DNA of 64,000 nt from Parahoeflea alexandrii (GTDB lineage Bacteria > Pseudomonadota > Alphaproteobacteria > Rhizobiales > Rhizobiaceae): the NCBI RefSeq assembly GCF_024105735.1, contig NZ_JAAAML010000005.1, positions 1-64,000 on the forward strand. The letters are read 5' to 3'. The translations under genes and the position numbers were made by a program. Below, one piece after another: positions 63,081 to 64,000 of the stretch. Below the pieces are notes generated by a model that was not told the DNA's origin, made no database searches, and saw only the letters and a program-made list of their open reading frames with translations. Position 1 is the first letter of the stretch, and each line of letters begins with the position of its first letter.

Positions 63081-63563
63081 GGGCGAGCTCCGTGAGATAC
63101 GACGACAAAAGGAATGGGCCAGGACGCGGCGAACATGCTGACTGCCACCAGTAACGGTCGAACAATCGGCAGATCGATCCGGGCACAGTTCAAGGCAGAA
63201 TGATTGCTGCATCGGGCATCCATGTGATCTGGGCCAGCCTCACCGCGTCTCCGGTGACCGGACGCGCGCCCGGAAAGGAGAGAACAGGCGTCTGTCCGAA
63301 TGTGACGTTCCGCTCCCAAGCTTGCGCGGCTGTTGCCGGGGCTCTGCTCTGGTACCTCGTGATGTGGGCAGACAGGTGGCGCAGGTGCTCCGTCGTCGTG
63401 GGCTATCGTCGCGATCAATGGTGACGGTCATGGGCCCGACCGTGCCATTGACCGCCATCAAGGCGAGTGTCGTCGACTGGACGCCGGGCGCCGAGCGTTC
63501 GCGCACGCAGGCGCATGGCAGAGGGCGGTCCGCCCTCCGCACCAGCATTGGAGAGGGAAAGCA

Positions 63564-64000
63564 TCAGGCCGCCTCCCGCTCTTTGATTGCTCGAGCCGGC
63601 TGAAGGCCGTGCAGATAGGTCACGGCGCGTTGTGCATGTGCCGCCGCCTGAAAGATCGCCCGCCTATCGTCCTTGAGGACCTTCAGCCAGGAGTGGAGGT
63701 AGCTCGCGTGATCCGGCCGGGGCTCGAGCTCCGGCACGATGCCGAGATCCGCGCACAGGAAGCAGCTCCCGAGCTCGGCAATGAGTTCTTCGCGGGCCCG
63801 TTCAGTGCGATCCGTGTGATAGCGCGAAAGATCGCGTCCGACGCGGTGTGCCGGCGCCGTCCAATGGGTTGCCTCATGGCTGAGAACGGCCACGTATGAT
63901 TCCGCATCCCGGAAGCTTTCGAAGGGCGGCATCTGGATGTGGTCGCTTGAGCTGGCGTAAAAGGCCTTCGACCCGCCATGCCTGATGGATGCTCCGGTGT
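63564..64000 (-). CDS. ArdC-like zincin metallopeptidase-domain protein, N-terminus outside window
   Basis: The C-terminal 145 codons of a protein read in from the right edge: ASIRHGGSKAFYASSSDHIQ, MPPFESFRDAESYVAVLSHE, with the zinc site SHEATHWT (HExxH variant His-Glu-Ala-Thr-His) and AREELIAELGSCFLCADLGI. This is the zincin-like domain of ArdC-type antirestriction proteins (DUF1738 family), which protect incoming plasmid ssDNA. The N-terminal ssDNA-binding part lies beyond the window. Stop at 63564. Confidence 0.85.
   Translation of the reverse strand, partial: TGASIRHGGSKAFYASSSDHIQMPPFESFRDAESYVAVLSHEATHWTAPAHRVGRDLSRYHTDRTERAREELIAELGSCFLCADLGIVPELEPRPDHASYLHSWLKVLKDDRRAIFQAAAHAQRAVTYLHGLQPARAIKEREAA

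Noticed and set aside
63240-63548. 102-codon minus-strand frame between ArdC and DUF736
   Set aside because: Rich in Arg/Ser/Pro, no ribosome site, no recognisable family; overlaps a similar frame on the other strand.
1-64000. CRISPR arrays, tRNA or rRNA genes
   Set aside because: No regularly spaced direct repeats with unique spacers, and no tRNA cloverleaf or rRNA core sequence was noticed on either strand; a scan with tRNAscan-SE and a CRISPR finder would be decisive.

Overview
The window looks like about two thirds of a large conjugative repABC plasmid (or plasmid-derived chromid) from an alphaproteobacterium of the Rhizobiales (Rhizobium/Agrobacterium/Sinorhizobium/Mesorhizobium-like). 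The reasons are: a complete repA-repB-repC cassette with a candidate antisense RNA in the repB-repC gap; a trbBCDEJKLFGHI mating-pair operon in exactly the Ti-plasmid order; divergent traAFB and traCDG blocks with a Ti-type oriT between them; and LuxR/LuxI/TraM quorum-sensing genes. Base composition is GC-rich throughout, and starts are commonly coupled through 4-base overlaps.

Layout. 1-2.9 kb: ScpB-like (cut by the window edge), DUF1403 and tyrosine integrase genes. 3.1-4.2 kb: a self-inhibited Fic protein behind an array of TGTCGA dyads. 4.5-8.3 kb: repCBA on the minus strand. 8.3-8.8 kb: a regulatory gap holding a repA operator-like dyad and two LuxR-type 18-bp boxes. 8.8-19.1 kb: trb operon ending in a traR-like gene. 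19.1-19.8 kb: gene debris. 19.8-24.8 kb: a complete Qat antiphage operon (qatABCD). 25.2-27.3 kb: luxR-luxI-traM on the minus strand, with a structured RNA between luxI and traM. 27.4-35.1 kb: traB-F-A, oriT plus a third LuxR-type box, traC-D-G. 35.2-38.1 kb: WGR protein, VapC/Phd-type toxin-antitoxin, DUF736 protein, a nucleotidyltransferase-fold protein. 38.2-38.6 kb: decayed second copy of the WGR-DUF736 segment. 38.8-46.8 kb: a metabolic cargo locus with a CmoA-related SAM enzyme, AraC regulator, MFS transporter, polar amino-acid ABC transporter and an alanine-racemase-fold PLP enzyme. 46.8-48.1 kb: no recognisable gene. 48.1-59.6 kb: an envelope/phospholipid island (cytochrome b561, MprF-like, DUF1003, DedA-PAP2 fusion, PAP2 phosphatase, COG4705 and DUF1232 membrane proteins, PepSY protein, OmpR-type two-component system). 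59.6-62 kb: a second copy of the structured RNA, then an XRE-AraC regulator pair. 62.4-64 kb: a second DUF736 gene and the C-terminal part of an ArdC-like protein.

How it works together. The LuxI product should activate a LuxR/TraR protein that binds the CCCGGC-type boxes placed in front of both repA and trbB and between traA and traC, so replication, pilus assembly and DNA processing could be co-induced; TraM would restrain this. The Qat operon lies between the trb-traR block and the traM-luxI-luxR block and is probably cargo.

The most unusual feature is an approximately 240-nt element present twice: antisense-oriented at about 25.53-25.77 kb ahead of traM, and at about 60.35-60.59 kb ahead of an XRE-AraC operon. 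The two copies differ in many positions, yet their hairpins are preserved by compensatory changes, and both end at a ribosome binding site. I read it as a candidate cis-regulatory RNA that I cannot match to any family I know. A second candidate novelty is the 38.8-46.8 kb locus, which may make, move and sense an unusual amino acid.
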